Notes under the pieces: generated by a model
The model's input: only the letters and a program-made list of their open reading frames with translations
The model's database searches: none
What the model was told of the DNA's origin: nothing
Made by a program: the position numbers and the translations under genes
Shown here: positions 35,903-49,792 of the stretch, in pieces
How the letters are laid out: each line of letters begins with the position of its first letter
Position numbering within the stretch: position 1 is the first letter of the stretch
Assembly (NCBI GenBank): GCA_945643635.1
Contig: CALZFC010000066.1
Coordinates: 1,273,501-1,337,500, forward strand
Direction of reading: 5' to 3'
Source of the DNA: Allodiplogaster sudhausi
Lineage: Eukaryota; Nematoda; Chromadorea; Rhabditida; Diplogasteridae
Length of the DNA stretch: 64,000 nucleotides

Positions 35903-37636
35903 AGAAAGAGAAAGAGAGAGAATGTGAGAGAGAGTAGCCAGTAGATATGCCAGAGGGCATCGTCCGGGGAGGAGTGGGAGAGGCCGCAGCTGACAGCCAG
36001 ATAATTACATTCCTCGTGCCGACCAGCGGCTTCTGCTGGAGGGAACAAGAAGGTCTTCTCCCTTTCACGTCCACTGTTATGGACTATGAGAAGAGAGAGA
36101 GAGAGAGAAAGAGAGAGAGAGGAGAGAGAGGAGAGAGGGAGAGAGGGAGAGAGAGAGAGAGAGAGAGAGATTCAGTAAAGACGGCATTCCATCAACAATA
36201 CATGTACTAATGTACAATGTTTTCACTCGAGTAAAACATGCAAAACAGACTATAAGTCGTATAACTTGTTATTTTCAGTCATGTCAATAGCAGTAAGTAA
36301 TGAACTCGCAATGGGAATGTAGTGGAAATAAGGATAGGGCGAGAATACATGTTGTATGCATAGAAGTAGAGATGAGAGAAAGCAGAGAGAAGCTGACCCG
36401 TTGAGTGAGTCGGGACTGCCCTTGGCATGCAGTCCAATGGATGACACGCTGCCGTTCTTCATTCGGTCCAAGTCACATGCAAGTTGCTCGAAGTTACGAG
36501 AAACCTGCAAGGAATCACAATCGAAGCATCTCATTCATGATAAACCAACGGAAAAGTTGTGGATGCCAATCACTGCCAATTACTGGCTGCAAAATGACAG
36601 AGAAAAAGAGAAGAAAACAGCTGTCAAAGCATGGATGAAGGAGGTGGGAGAATTATTGTCCACTCAAGTATTCGTAGCCATGGTCAGTTCAATTGGAAAA
36701 GGGTGGAAGAGAGAAAAATTGCACTCATAAACGCGAATACTGAACAATTATAGATTACAAGTCATAAGTTTTTTTACATGTTAAAATTGTATCATTCCCT
36801 GCTATTTTTGATAAAGGAGAATCAGAGAGGAAAATGGATGGCGTAAAAAAAGATTATATGATGTGAAAGGCGAAAGAGCAGTGGCGGTGGCAGCAACATG
36901 GTGGCCAGCATCATGCATATCATTTGTAGAATCCGAGGAGACCGAGAAAACAGAGAAAGTGAGGGAAAGGGCACGAGAGAGATTAGCAGTGACAGATAGT
37001 GCAACAGATTGCTAGAGACAGAAAGAAATTAAAGAGGAGCTACGAACGGTTCACTATTTAAAAAAAAAGACAAACGAGCGTCAAGGTTCTTTGACACGAG
37101 TCGAAAAAAAAAATCCTCTGCTTCACTAATTCAGGGGAATTCTCACTTTCTTTCTTCCTTCCCACTGGACGGGGAGTGATTAATGAAGGTATCCTAGAAG
37201 AGCTGAAAGATGTGGTCTCTCATTTCAGTTCTCACACCCAACGAGAAATAGCATGAGATTGGGCACTCGGAAGGGTGAGAGAGTAGAAAGAGAAATGAAA
37301 GACAACGAGGAAGAGATTGCTAGAGGGAATTGTAAGATGTCATTCAGCAACTACCAGAGTTTGTTAGAAGGGCGATTGGCGTGCCAGGTTCGAAAGGAGT
37401 CTCAAATACAGAGAAGCAGAGGAAAACAATAAGATACGAGAAAGAGGAAGAGAGAAAGAGAGAGAGAGAGAAAGAATGAGAGAGAGAGGGAGAGAGGGAG
37501 AGACCTAGAGGAAGGCCTGCCTTCTGGATACGCAAATATGGCGCGGTGTAGGGTGCACAATCCGCCGTCTGCCATCTTTCCCCGTTTTATCCTTTCTCGC
37601 TCTCACTACATGCCCTTTCTCCCGGTTCTGTCACCA

Positions 37637-37693
<57 letters not shown>

Positions 37694-38738
37694 TTCTCTT
37701 TCTTTCTCTCTCTCTCTCCCCATTTCTCTCCTTCTCACCATCTTCCCTCTTCTTGTGTACATCAACCAGCCATCATTGTTGAAAAGCTGCATCACAAGAA
37801 ACTGCCAGAAGATAACGACTCAAGCGCAATTCGAAACCTTCATGGAAAATATAGAAACTGATGTGATGATGAGCTAGAGTTGTGACGGATAAAGTGAGAG
37901 AGGTAGAAAGGAGCGAGGAAGAAAAATAAGAGGGATGAAAGAGAGAGAGAGAGGATAGAGAGATGAGATGCATGTATATCTAATCCAAGAACAGAATGGT
38001 GCTGAGAGCGTAGGATTGATAAAGAAAGCAGGAAAAGCCATTCGTACCTGAGAGAGCGGACTGCCGGGGCAGTGCAGAACGGGCTTGGGAGGAAGGGGTG
38101 GAGGATGCTGCTGTCGTAGAGGACGAGGAGAGTAGAAGGATGGGATCTGAAGAGAGAAAGAGAGTGAAACAGGGAGCAAGAGATGTGGAGAGAGAGAGAG
38201 GGAGAGAGAGAAGGAGAGCGACAGATTAATAGAGTCCAAAAGATGCAAGAAAAGTTTTTTTTTCAACCTCCAACTCTCACCTAAAAAAAACAACTCAATA
38301 TTTTTCGGGTGCATTTCGTTTTTTTTCTTCTTTTTCATTCATTAGTGAAACAAACTAATGACAACTTGAACTCCAAAACTGCCAGAATAATGTTCAACTT
38401 GGACGTACTTGTAATGAATGACTGGCAAGAATAGCAGACTGCAAGATGGATGAACCTGTACTACCCTTTCATTCCACTGAACACATCCTACGGGTACACG
38501 AAGAATGAAGAAAGCCGATACTTCTCTCTTTTTATTTCCACCCAATTCATTGCCATCAATTACAGGCGAAGAAAATTTTTTGTGCTATTGCTAGAAGGAG
38601 TGGGTGACTACCCCTGCAGTTATATGAATGGAAAGAAGTTGTAGAAGTTCCAATGAACACATGTCTCTCTTTCGTTCCAAATTTTTTCCTTTCTCTATAT
38701 GAACTCTCTCTCTCTCTCTCTCTCTTTCACTCTCCCAG

Positions 38739-38771
<33 letters not shown>

Positions 38772-39305
38772 CTTCTCTCTCTCTTAGCCCTCTTTTTCTC
38801 TCCAAAATAGTCTACCTGTCTCGCATCTCTGCTCTGAAGTCGTACCTCATGTTGCGCCCTCTCAAGTTGTTCGAAGAGAGCTTTCGTGTTGGAGAAGCGA
38901 GTCCGCGCGTCTTCAGAGAGCAGCTCGGAAGCGGTTGCCATCTCTGCCGCTCTGCGTCTCTTCTTCTTCCGCGCTCTATCACTCGACTCGGCAGATAACA
39001 GCTAAAATTGCAATATTAATGAAATATAATACTAAAGCTATTAAAATTGTTTTGTTTATATTAGCAAGACTGTGAGAATATGGAATTGGCTCCTAAATTA
39101 TACTAAATTCATAAAAGATTAAAAATGAAAATTTCCTTCTTGCCTGGCTGGCCTCGCTGCAGCTGGCCTACTCCTGACTGCGCATGCGGAATCTGCCTCC
39201 TCCGAGAAACGCCCGGGGGTCTCTCTCTTCTCTGCGCCTCTCGCCCTCTCCGCTTCTGGCACGATCTTTCGCCTGCTGATCAGTAATGACACGAACCGCC
39301 TATAA
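30088..39305 (-). CDS. PPP1R9: Neurabin/spinophilin-family actin and PP1 scaffold (5' end uncertain)
   Basis: Scaffold that binds F-actin and targets protein phosphatase 1, typically at cell junctions and synapses. N-terminal exons: about 39305-39140, about 38995-38830 ([16 protein letters not shown], as in the actin-binding region), a proline-rich exon near 38150-38050, and possible exons near 36515-36400, 36075-35940, 35450-35250 and 34850-34560. The PP1-docking motif RKVSF lies near 34370, directly followed by STAPIP. Then come [21 protein letters not shown] (33418-33256) and the PDZ domain over 33418-33256, 33161-33080, 33001-32877 and 32618-32497 ([29 protein letters not shown]). Coiled-coil exons lie at about 32242-32144, 31983-31833, about 31735-31635 and about 31520-31300. 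A SAM domain lies at 30558-30427 and 30228-30088 (stop). PDZ junctions are in frame. The start codon was not found. Confidence 0.85.
30248..30412. repeat. (GA)n tract splitting the neurabin SAM domain
   Basis: Fills the 200-bp intron between the two SAM exons; read as CT in the gene's sense. Confidence 0.9.
31984..32110. repeat. About 48-bp tandem repeat in a neurabin intron
   Basis: Three units built on GGTTGGAGGGGAGAGAGAG (or GGATTGGAGGGG...) at about 31991, 32028 and 32066. The spacing is uneven (about 37-48 bp). It lies inside a GA-rich intron. Confidence 0.7.
32628..32815. repeat. (GA)n tract in the PDZ-3' intron of neurabin
   Basis: GAGAGA with recurrent GAACGAGA/GGACGAGA interruptions. 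It lies between the exons at 32618 and 32877. Confidence 0.9.
33508..33665. repeat. (GA)n tract in a neurabin intron
   Basis: Interrupted GA repeat upstream of the exon starting at 33418. Confidence 0.9.
34125..34312. repeat. (GA)n tract in a neurabin intron
   Basis: Lies just downstream, in gene sense, of the RKVSF exon; the translated Ser/Leu frames are artefacts. Confidence 0.9.
35820..36172. repeat. Two (GA)n tracts around a possible neurabin exon
   Basis: Runs at 35820-35935 and 36090-36172 flank a 140-bp non-repeat stretch (35940-36085) that is open on minus. Confidence 0.85.
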
Positions 39306-40414
39306 ACATCATCAGGTTGCTCTTCTTAGGGCGGGAGGGGCACGGATAAGGAAGAGAGCAGATGAAAGAGATAGAGAGTGGGAGAGAGGTGGGATGGGGA
39401 GAGAGTTGGAGAAAGAGAGGAGAGAGAGAGAGAGAGAGAGAATGCGCAGGTTGGTGTAAAGGACAACGAATGGCCGACGAGAAGAGGAGGAGAGATATGA
39501 AGATGAGTACAAGGAGGGCGCGGAGTAGCACAAAGGCTCCAACCGCAATCAACCGGCCAGCTCAGAGCAGAGTGCATGCGAATGGGAGAGGGCAGCAAGA
39601 AGCAGGGGAAGATATGCGCCTTCACGAGAACGGGACTACCGACATAATATGCGGCAGAGGCCGGCCAGCTCTCAAGCCAACCGAGAACTGGGAATCTTTC
39701 AGGAAACGAACTAGGTCTGGTAAAGGGAGATGGGGTGATGGGAAATGAAGACATTCGAATGAGTGACAAGGTGAGAATTGACTATGAAAATGGGGACCCC
39801 GAAATCAAGCGAAGCTTATCATTTGATGAGAACGGGCATTTCTGGAAAGATAGAGGAACTTGGAAGTGATTATGAAAGGACACGAATATGAGAAGAAAGA
39901 ATGAAAGGACGACGAGAAGGAGAACAAGTAATCTTATGGAAGATCGCTTCAGGCACAAGCAGCAGCTAAATCCCCCGTGGGTGGAAAGCCCCTCATCCTT
40001 TCTCGTGCATTCTCTGAATCTTTCACTCGCTCTAACCACTCTTTCTCTCTCTCTCTCTCTCTCGCTCTCTCTCGCTCTCTTTCCCCTTCTCTCATTCTTC
40101 ACCTCTTTCTCTCACTTCTCCTTTCACGCCTTCCGTGGTTCCTAATCCATGAACATTGAGGGTGGGACTGAGGGTACTATGAAGAATGATGAAGTAGTCC
40201 TCGGGAATAAGGGTAGCGGTAAAAGGAGAGTAAAATAAGAGGTAGAGAGATTACTGAAGCAATGGAATGTGCGGTGAAACATTTAAACAAATATTCAAGA
40301 ATTGCAAAAGTAATCAGTCCATTCTTCTGCACTGTTCTCTTACCATTAGCGAAGCTATCTAATTGCAGCCATTCTTGCGAACAATAATTGGTAATGGAGT
40401 GACGCATGTGAGCA

Positions 40415-40464
<50 letters not shown>

Positions 40465-41672
40465 GTGTAAGGGAAGCAAAGAGAGAGAAAGCGATACGAG
40501 AAATGAATGTGTCATTGTCAATGCAGAGGAAAAAGTGAATAATTTTAAATGGCGCAACTATACGAAAAGATGGCAAAGTGCTTTTATAAAAATTAATATT
40601 TTGAATACTGGTTTAGCTATATTTTGAGGCAAAGTAAGCGAACTGAGAAGAAGTAGACTCATAGAGTAGCTGAGGAGACATCCGAGATGTGAGAGACAGC
40701 AGCTGGAATACATGGAGGATTCCGTTACTTCATTTCATTCATATCAAAACAGCAGGGCACTTTGGGCGAGACTGAGAGAGAGAGAGAGAGAGAGAGAGAG
40801 TAAGAGAAAGGTAGAGAGAGACAGTGAGATAAAAGAAAAAAAAACCAAGAAATGCAAGGGAAGAGTGAACGACAAGAAGAATGAAGAACTGTAGTAAGTC
40901 TACGAGTGGAAGAACAGTGATATCAAGAGCATCTCATTTGCGTTATTTTTCGCTAGCACGGTCTCTGTAGAAGGACAAGAAAATGCCGTGCGAGATGATG
41001 GCGCTGAATAAGGAGTAGGAACCAGAGTAGTTCTAATGGTAAGCAGATCCATTTACACCCACATCATCATCTCATCCAATTATGTCATCTTTACACTTAT
41101 AAATACGTGATGAGCATAAAAATGAAGCTAACAAAATTCCAAGTAACTTCTAATACAGATTAAGTGTTAATGAAGAAGAATACTTATATAATTGTTAAAC
41201 CGAGTGAAAATGAGTGGAAAAGTTTGAATTCACAAGATCCCGCCTCTAGGATCCAACCAAATGTCGTAGCCAGATTTTATTAATCTGGAATTACGGTAAC
41301 AACAACGCATCCTTCAATAATGTATCATTTTTCCGAGAACTGTTTATACGTGTGCTATATTCAAAAAAATTTCACGCAACTTCATCTCACTTCACTTTTT
41401 TTCCCTTTCGCCCGTTCGATATTTTAAATACTTTTGGCCGTACCATCTTTGGAATTTGCAAAAGTTTTTAAATAGTTATTATTAAAGTATTTACAGGAGA
41501 AAACAAGTTATAAAAATTTTTTGTGGAGATATTGAAAACGAGGTAGAGATAAATAGGAGCGAAAGCGCTGTAGAAACGAAAGCAAACGACGTCTGCCAAG
41601 GACGATCGCGCGGTAAAAGTTGGTAGAGCAGAAGCTTCTAACTAAACTGGCCTCGCTTTTCTTAGCACAGAG

Positions 41673-41715
<43 letters not shown>

Positions 41716-42214
41716 ACAGACGGAGAGCGAGAGAAGGGCATTGAAAAAAAGACAGAGAGGAAGATAGAGAAATTGAGTGGCAGAGATGAGGCAGAAGGGG
41801 AAGCGAAGTTTGGGGTAGCTGTGCAGCAGGGTTCGAAAGAGTGATTCCGAATAGCAGACGTTCAGTGTAGCCCATTAGTGTTCAGTAGAACAGAAGGAGC
41901 AGAACGACACTTGATAATGGTAACAACGAAGAAAACTATTCGTTCCCTCTGGCTATCTTGAAGATGAAGAGAAAGAAAGAATACTAAATGAGAAATGATG
42001 AGTAATTACGTATGAGTAAATGACAAGTAGAATGAGAGAAAAGCGGGGTAAAGATACAGAGAAGAGATGCGGCTGGCAACTTCTGCGGCGGAGGGAATGA
42101 GGACCAGACGAGAAACAAGATGCACGCGGACATGCCCGGTTAACTCTCACCACGATGATCACCATTCTACACTTCCTCGCATGAAGAGAGACTGTGATAG
42201 TGCGAGAGAGAGAA

Positions 42215-42252
<38 letters not shown>

Positions 42253-42776
42253 CAGAAAATGGACAAGAAGAACGCAATATAGGTATGCAGGAGAAAAATG
42301 GTCCCCGGCACCACGGTAAAGATGGTGCCATTGTGCACTGGAAGCGAGCATACTCCAACTCTCCTTCTTCAACAGAGGATCCATTTTTCATGCCTCGAGG
42401 CATGTAATCAAAGGGCCGAGTCAGGCACCACGAAATGGCAAAACAGCAGGCGAGGTGGCGCAGGCCAGAGAATGCAAGCGTACTCTCTATTCCACTCTCT
42501 CTCTCTCTCTCTCTCTATCCCCCTCATTCGCACTCTCTTACTCTCTCGATCCCTATCTCTCATTTTCACACACTCCCTCTATCATGCTTTTTTTTTTAAT
42601 ATTTCGGTGCCAGAGTAAAAGCCAAAAGAGCGCGCTTCGATGAACGTTGGAGTAGAGCTGCCTTACGCGCACGCCCTTTCTTTCCATCAAACCTCATTCA
42701 GTATTCACGCCGCAGGCGATGTTGCTCATGGTGAGAAACGTAGACACGGGAAGAGAGTGAGAGAGTGAGATACAGA

Positions 42777-42827
<51 letters not shown>

Positions 42828-44827
42828 AACTAAGAGAGGGTGATGCACCTAAAAGATGCTAACACTTCCCTGGCCCAGAGTAAAGGCATCGTAAAGAGGG
42901 CCCGCGAGCAGACAACCTTGTCCTTGAAGAGCAAGGCGGGAAGCCGTTCCAATGCATTTCTGACAAGTGAGAGAGAGAGAGAGAGAGAGAGAAATAAGGA
43001 GGGAGAGAGAGCAAAGAAGGGAAGAGTGTGAGAAAAAAAGAGAAGGAGTGGAAGGGAGGAAGAAATAAAGGAAGAGGCTAACTGATAAGAGATAGGATAA
43101 GAGAACGCCCCTGCAGCAAAATGGCTTCGTTGTCGGGCTTCAAAACGAGCATGGCTGCTGCAGGTGCAAGCATTGTCACAGAGAATATGAATTACTCATT
43201 CCTATTCTCTTCCTCTTTCTATCCACCCTCAACAATTCTTTCTGCATCTCTTACACCCACCATCGCAGTCCTAGACCGTGAACCAACTAGAATCAAAGTA
43301 AGTGGGACGGCGACTACGGGCGTTACCTGGGCTGTCATTTTATGAATCGTTCAAGAAGAACAATAAGAATAAGAAACACCGCGTATTGTTGTTGTGACAT
43401 TGTCTGTACAAACAAGCTTTCGGGTCAGACAAACAGCTCCGAATCCTCTCTTTCTCAACCTCTCTCTCTCTACCTCTCTCTCTCTCTCTCTGCTGTTAAC
43501 CCTCAAACTCGCAAACGCTATTTCTCACTCTTTTTTTGGTTTCTTCTGTTACAATTAGTGCACTTTCTGTCGTCATTTTTGTTATTTTCGCTTGCCTCTC
43601 TCTCTCGCTTCAGAAAGAAAAATGAGAAGAGAAAGAGGAGCTAGCACCGACGATCCGTCTCGCCACAGGGAACAAAGGGAAGACGGCTAACTGCTCTGGT
43701 GGATCAGAAGAAACGTGGGAGTTGCGGGCATGAGAAGAGAAGAAGGACAACAAGAAGGAGAAGACAGTCATCTGCATAGTACAAGCGATTGCATTTCATT
43801 CATGGCAACCACCAACTTTGTTGGTTGAGAGTGAGAGAGAGAAAGAAAGAAAGAGAGAGAAGGAGAAGCAGTTAGACGGCAGGAAGAGGAAGGGAAAACA
43901 GGCAAGCGATTAGGACTGAAAGGAGAGTAGGAGACGGGCTAAGCACTCCATTGCACCCCGCACGCACACAATTGAATTGCCGCAAGGTTCTTGACTCGGA
44001 TCTGTTGTAGTGGTGGACAAGAAGAGAGAGAGGGAGAAGACAGAGAAAGAGAGAAAAGAGGCAAAGAAGGAAACCATAAAGAATGAGTTTAGAGAGAGGA
44101 CAAGCAGAGAAGGTGCTGCCCTAATAACGGAAACATCGGCTGCCTCTTCAAGGAAGCCCATTGGCCTTTCCTCGAAGGCGGCTTCGCTCCCAAGCAAAGA
44201 CAAAGAGTGCGTTTTTTCACACTTTTCTTGTTCACACCAATTTTCTTTGCTCCCTCTTCTCTCGCGTTACTGTCTCCTTTATGTGTGTTCTTTCTCAACG
44301 TCTGCACTCGTCTCTCTGTGTGTGTTTCTCTCTCTCTCCCAATCTTTCTCTCTTTCTTTTCCCCGTTGCTCCTCTGCACTACGAGATGCTGATGGACCCT
44401 CATGCAACCTGGTGCTTAGAAAGAGAGCAAGAACATGCATGGCGTTCGGACAAATCAGACACAACTAAAAGGAGACCATAAAGAAACAGACAAACTTTAG
44501 CTGAACAGATGGAGATATGGTTGAAGGTGTAAAATGTGTAAAAGATAGAGAAAGATAGAATTAGAGTGGAAATTAATCTTTAGTTGCATGGACACTGAAA
44601 GCATAAGGTTAAGCTACAGTGAGAGGCGATAAGCGCTAGTGCCCTAAGGCAGACAAACATACACAATTAGTGGAAAACACAATACAAATAAACTCCGTTT
44701 AAACGAACCACTGACAACGGGAAGTTAAACAAGTGAAGGTGGTATACCTTGAGGGAAGTGGATGGCAGCATACAATCATAAGACCAAGAGAAACGGAAGA
44801 GATTAATAGTACATAGGTGATGCGCAG

Positions 44828-44872
<45 letters not shown>

Positions 44873-46146
44873 GGCGGAGGGAGGAGGAGGCGAGAGGACT
44901 CTCGCAGCTTGCTAAACACGACAGTGAACATGAACAGAAGATGATGAGGAAGAAGAAGATCCGGGTGGCACACGAGACGCGTCAAGTACTTCGTGAATAA
45001 TCGTGAGAAGGAGAGAGCGAGGGAGGGGGGATAGTTACAGAGAGACGGACATGGAGACTGAGAGAAAGAAGAAGAGGCAGTGAATAACGCAGATACGTAG
45101 AGGATGAAAATGCAATTGACATGCACTGATAGAGGACTTTTATGAGAAATCAACCATGAAAGAATTTGGATACATCCTGGAAATGAGAGATCCGGCGGGG
45201 GATTGGAAGAGGTAAGAATGGCGGGTAAAGATGATTAGGGATGCACTTCCAACTATTCACCAGTCAATGGCGAATGCAAAGGAGAAAAGAACAAGCAAAA
45301 CAATAAACAAACATCAACTAAATTTATGGCAGCGAAGTTTTAATTTCAACGATCTAAACTCAAATGAAAGATTTCGGAAGATATCTATCATGACATCTTT
45401 TCAAGCAACAGAAGGAAAGATTTGCAAGCCAAGGTTTGCAAGCCAATACAACAGGGCAATGAAAGGAGATGGAAATGGGGACAGAGAGAGAGAGAGAATA
45501 AGGAGAGAAGTGTACAAAAAGAAATGGAGAGAGCAAGTCCTCGAAGAAAGCCGAAAAAGTCAGGGACGATGGTGAGAGAACAGCAGACAACAGCTTGTAC
45601 AGCAGAAATCTGAGAGTGTACCAACATTCTCCTTTTTCGGACTTCTCTCTATTCTCTGTTCATTTGCCTGCTGCTGTTTTCTATCCGCTTCTCGTTAAAA
45701 AATGACACTGAAACAATGCACAGATAACCTGCGACAATGAATTTAGCTCACTTCGAATCTTGAGAAATAAAGGAAAAACGAGCATTGCAACTTAGTGAGA
45801 GAGCATTGGAGAAAAGAAAATTATGGAGCGACTTTCAGGCAGTCTCAATATTTGCATAATCGAGTTGTACTCCTCTCGCGTTTAGGAGTAACCAGAGAGC
45901 AGGCATGGAAGAGCGAATGTTGGATGCGATGCCTGCACGGTTACAATCTTTTCTTTCGCTCACCCCTTCTCTCTCATCTCTCTCTCTCTCTCCCTCTAAT
46001 TCTCTCTCCAACTATATCTAACCCCTCCTTTCTTTTATTCGCCTTGAGCCACTCTCTGAGGGAGTCGTAAAGCGTGGTCAGATTACAGGGAGCAGGCCCA
46101 TCTCGATCCATGAACCGCGGCATGTGCAACCATTCTATCCAGCATG

Positions 46147-46177
<31 letters not shown>

Positions 46178-46906
46178 GAGAATAAGCATGAAGAGAGATT
46201 TAAACGTGCCCCAGAGGCCGGAATCAGAAACATGAAAAGCACTTCAGAAAGGAGAGCAGCACCAATACCTTTGGAGAGGCGCGAATGCAACGGCGAGAAG
46301 TAAGATAGTGTGGATAGAAAGATATAAAGGGAAGCGAGAGAGAGAGAGAGAGAACATGAGAGAGATAAACGAGAGAGAGAGAGATAGAGAAAGAGAAAGA
46401 GAGAGAACCGCGTCTCTGCACGTCTGGTGGAAGCCGCCATAGCAACGCAGCAGGAATACAGCTTCTACCACTTGGAAGCGCAGCCACTCGGAAAGGATTG
46501 CGATATGGAACAAAGGGGATTCACGAGTGTTGCATGTTCATGCTGTGGTGGAGGAAGGAGAAATCGAACACTCTGGAGGGGGAGGAGGGAGAGGTCAGCC
46601 CCCCCCCCCGGGCTACACCAGCCAGACCAGGCCGGCATGAGTGGGCATGGAGAATGGCAAATGAGAGAAGCGGAGTATCAGCGGGGGAGGGGGGGAGGGA
46701 GGAAGCTACTACACAGTCCAGAACTAGCAAAACAAGAGTCAGGCGGAGAAGGCCACGACTGGACAATGCGGAAGGGGAGAGCATCCACTCAAGAAGAGCT
46801 GCAGAAGTAGAGAAGTAGCTGGTTAGTCAATTGAGGACAGCCAGCGAGGAGCAGAGAGGAGGGAAATGGACAGGAGCGACACAGAGAGAGAGAGACAGAC
46901 AGAGAC

Positions 46907-46942
<36 letters not shown>

Positions 46943-47115
46943 AAAAGAGAGAGAGAGAGAGAGAGAGCGAAGGGAGAGGTTGGAACGTCCGCATCTTCTA
47001 GAGTGCATCAAAGCCTTGGGCCAGCATGCACACGAAGAAAGCGTGAAATGAGTAGATGGAACATGCAAGAGAGAGAGAGAGAGAGAGGGAGAGGAAGAGA
47101 GAGAGAGAGAGAGGA

Positions 47116-47146
<31 letters not shown>

Positions 47147-47758
47147 GAGTCCGGAGACGAGAGATAACATGAAAGAGCGAAGGCAGAGGAGAGTGGACTG
47201 GCACTGCTCTGAATAGCCGCCGAGTCCATCAAGTGACAGACACAAACACACTCTCTCTCGGTTCTCTCTCTCTCTCTCTTTCTCTCTCTTCCCTGTTTCT
47301 CACTGTCTCTTTCTCTTTTCTTCATGTCTTTCCTACGTCCTGCTCAGTGCCCCTTTTTGTGCTCGCCTTGTCTAATTCGCGTCAAAGTGGCAAACGAAGA
47401 AGCTGTTGGAGAGCAACACGGGCGTGAGCGAAAAACAATGGAAAAGTGAGGAAGAGAGAGAGAGGAAGAGAGAGAGAGAGAGAGAGAGGAAGAGTGAGAG
47501 AGAGAGGCATTGAAGGAGGGAGGGAGAGCACACAAGCAGCAAATAGAAGAATATTACCAGAGATCGCTTGAAGCAATCAGAGTAAAATCGGTTCATGAAG
47601 TGACTCTTGCAGGAATTCGTCCCTGATTGCTTCTCTCTGCTCTTGCCAGAGGGCATCGGAAGGGCGACAGAAGGAGATGGCATGGCAGAGAGAGAGAGAG
47701 TCAGAGAGCAAGAGAGAGACATCAAGAGAGAGGCAGAGAGAGTGAGAAAGAAAGACGC

Positions 47759-47805
<47 letters not shown>

Positions 47806-49255
47806 CAGCTGCCACCTTCAGCTGATGGATCAAGCACAAGCTTGCGAGAAGCATGGCACTAGAAGGGAATGGATGGAGTATGGAAGAGACAGAGAGAGGG
47901 AGAGAGAGAACAGTGATGAAAGAGATGGAAAATGGGCAGGAAGAGGTCAGGAGGTTGGTGCAGAAGAAGCAGCTGATGCTGATGGACGCTACTGCTTTGC
48001 CACCTCCTCTTTCCCTCAGTTGTCCTCTCTCTCTCTCTCTCTGCCCCTTGTCTACTCTCTGTGTACAAGCTCTCATTCTTTCTCTCATTCTCTTACTCAT
48101 CAGTGCCCCCGAGAGGCTATCGCGTGGCTATCTTCCAATCTTTCACCCTCTGCCAACTCTCACACACTCTCTCTCGCTCTCTTCTTACACAGTCTCTGCC
48201 TCTCTCTTTCTCTCTCTCTCTCTCTCTATACGCAGACAACCCTGGTCAGCCAAGTCTGCCAATGCGCCTTTCTTGTTTCTCCCTCTATCTCTCTCTCTCC
48301 CTCTCTGCTCCGTTTCCACATCTCTAAGATAGAAAAGTGTATATCGGACGGAATCGCATGGATGTACCAGGCTAGCGACCTTGACCTTTCAAGAACATAT
48401 ACACGAATAGCAGCGATTATGCCATGCATGAAGTTCCTCGGCATAATGTCTACGATTTATGAAATTGGTTTCAGCGCAAGATCAGGCCAGAAGTGTGAAT
48501 GGTTAGGCAAATAATATGGAAATAGAGCAAGACTAACAGGGACATTCAGAATTATATCAATAACTGGAAAAACCTTGATATTGAATGAATTCATTTGAAA
48601 TATCCTCAACGCCGCTAAAAGAAAGAGAATGGACACGAATATATGTGGGAAGGACCTTCAGAGCCATTCAACAACTAAATTATTTATTCCAACGTGAAGA
48701 GCAATTTACTGAAGGACGAACGAAGTGAACAGGTAAAATAACTGGCCGGTGCACCGCTTATGCTTCCTGTTGCTCTCCTATCAATCTAATCATGAAGAGG
48801 AATCCGATGGGAAAACAGTGTTCGCTTGCATGTCTCATCTGTGAGAGAATCGCAAAAAAAAATTCGAAAGAAAACATTAAGGAGAGAAGAATTTAAGTCG
48901 CCTCAGGGGATAATTCAACCAACCCAACAAATTGCTTTTGAAGAATGAGCAGAAATTTCTAGTCCTATAGGGGAAGGAGTTTATCACTACATCTCAACAG
49001 CAGTTATTTAGTCACGGAAGCTTAGTCGAAGGGAGGTTAGAAGGGATGCAGGCAGGACAACGACTGAATGAACATCTGGGTGGGTAGAAGTGGAGAGGAC
49101 GTGAGAGGATCAAAGTATGAGACATCTGGAAGTAGACAGTGCGAGATGATTGAGAGAGAAATAGGGTTAGAGAGAGATAAAGAGAAAGAGAGAGAAAGAG
49201 GAAGGAGAGAGTGAGAGAAAGTGGAAGAGAAAGGGGCGAGAGAGAGAGAGAGAGA

Positions 49256-49353
<98 letters not shown>

Positions 49354-49751
49354 CATCGTCCGTGAAAGAGTGACATCTCACGATCAGCTTTTCCTATTCA
49401 TCCAAGGGCGCTGACTTCTTTTCGCAAGTCTTCTTTATACGGTTCACATTGACATTCACGAAGAAGGCAAAGGGCACTTCAAAATAACAAGGGGTGCGAT
49501 TCAAAGCAATTCACAACAACTTCTTGGATAGGACTGTAGCTTCCACTGAGATCTATCGATACGCGAAAGAGGAATGATACGACCACGATGAAGCAGATTC
49601 ATGGTTCGCTCTGAGAATGATGAATGTCGTGATTCTGACTCCAATGAAAAGGAGCTGTGGAGCGGTGAATGGGAACGAAAGCGAGAAGAGGAAAATGGGT
49701 TGGTGGGGAGAGGGAGGAGAGAAGTCTGAATAAAGGATGAGAGTGGAAGAG

Positions 49752-49792
<41 letters not shown>

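Noticed and set aside
39326..39769. Antisense pair of long frames
   Set aside because: Composition-driven, no homology; possibly 5' neurabin sequence but unsupported.
46521..46784. Minus-strand frame with a signal-peptide-like start (LRLTLVLLVLDCVVASS)
   Set aside because: Opposite-strand frames are equally open, there is no splice context, and the rest is low-complexity; judged chance.
47372..48514. Two 240-295 codon open frames on opposite strands
   Set aside because: Both are dominated by GA/CT repeats, overlap each other and show no family signature.
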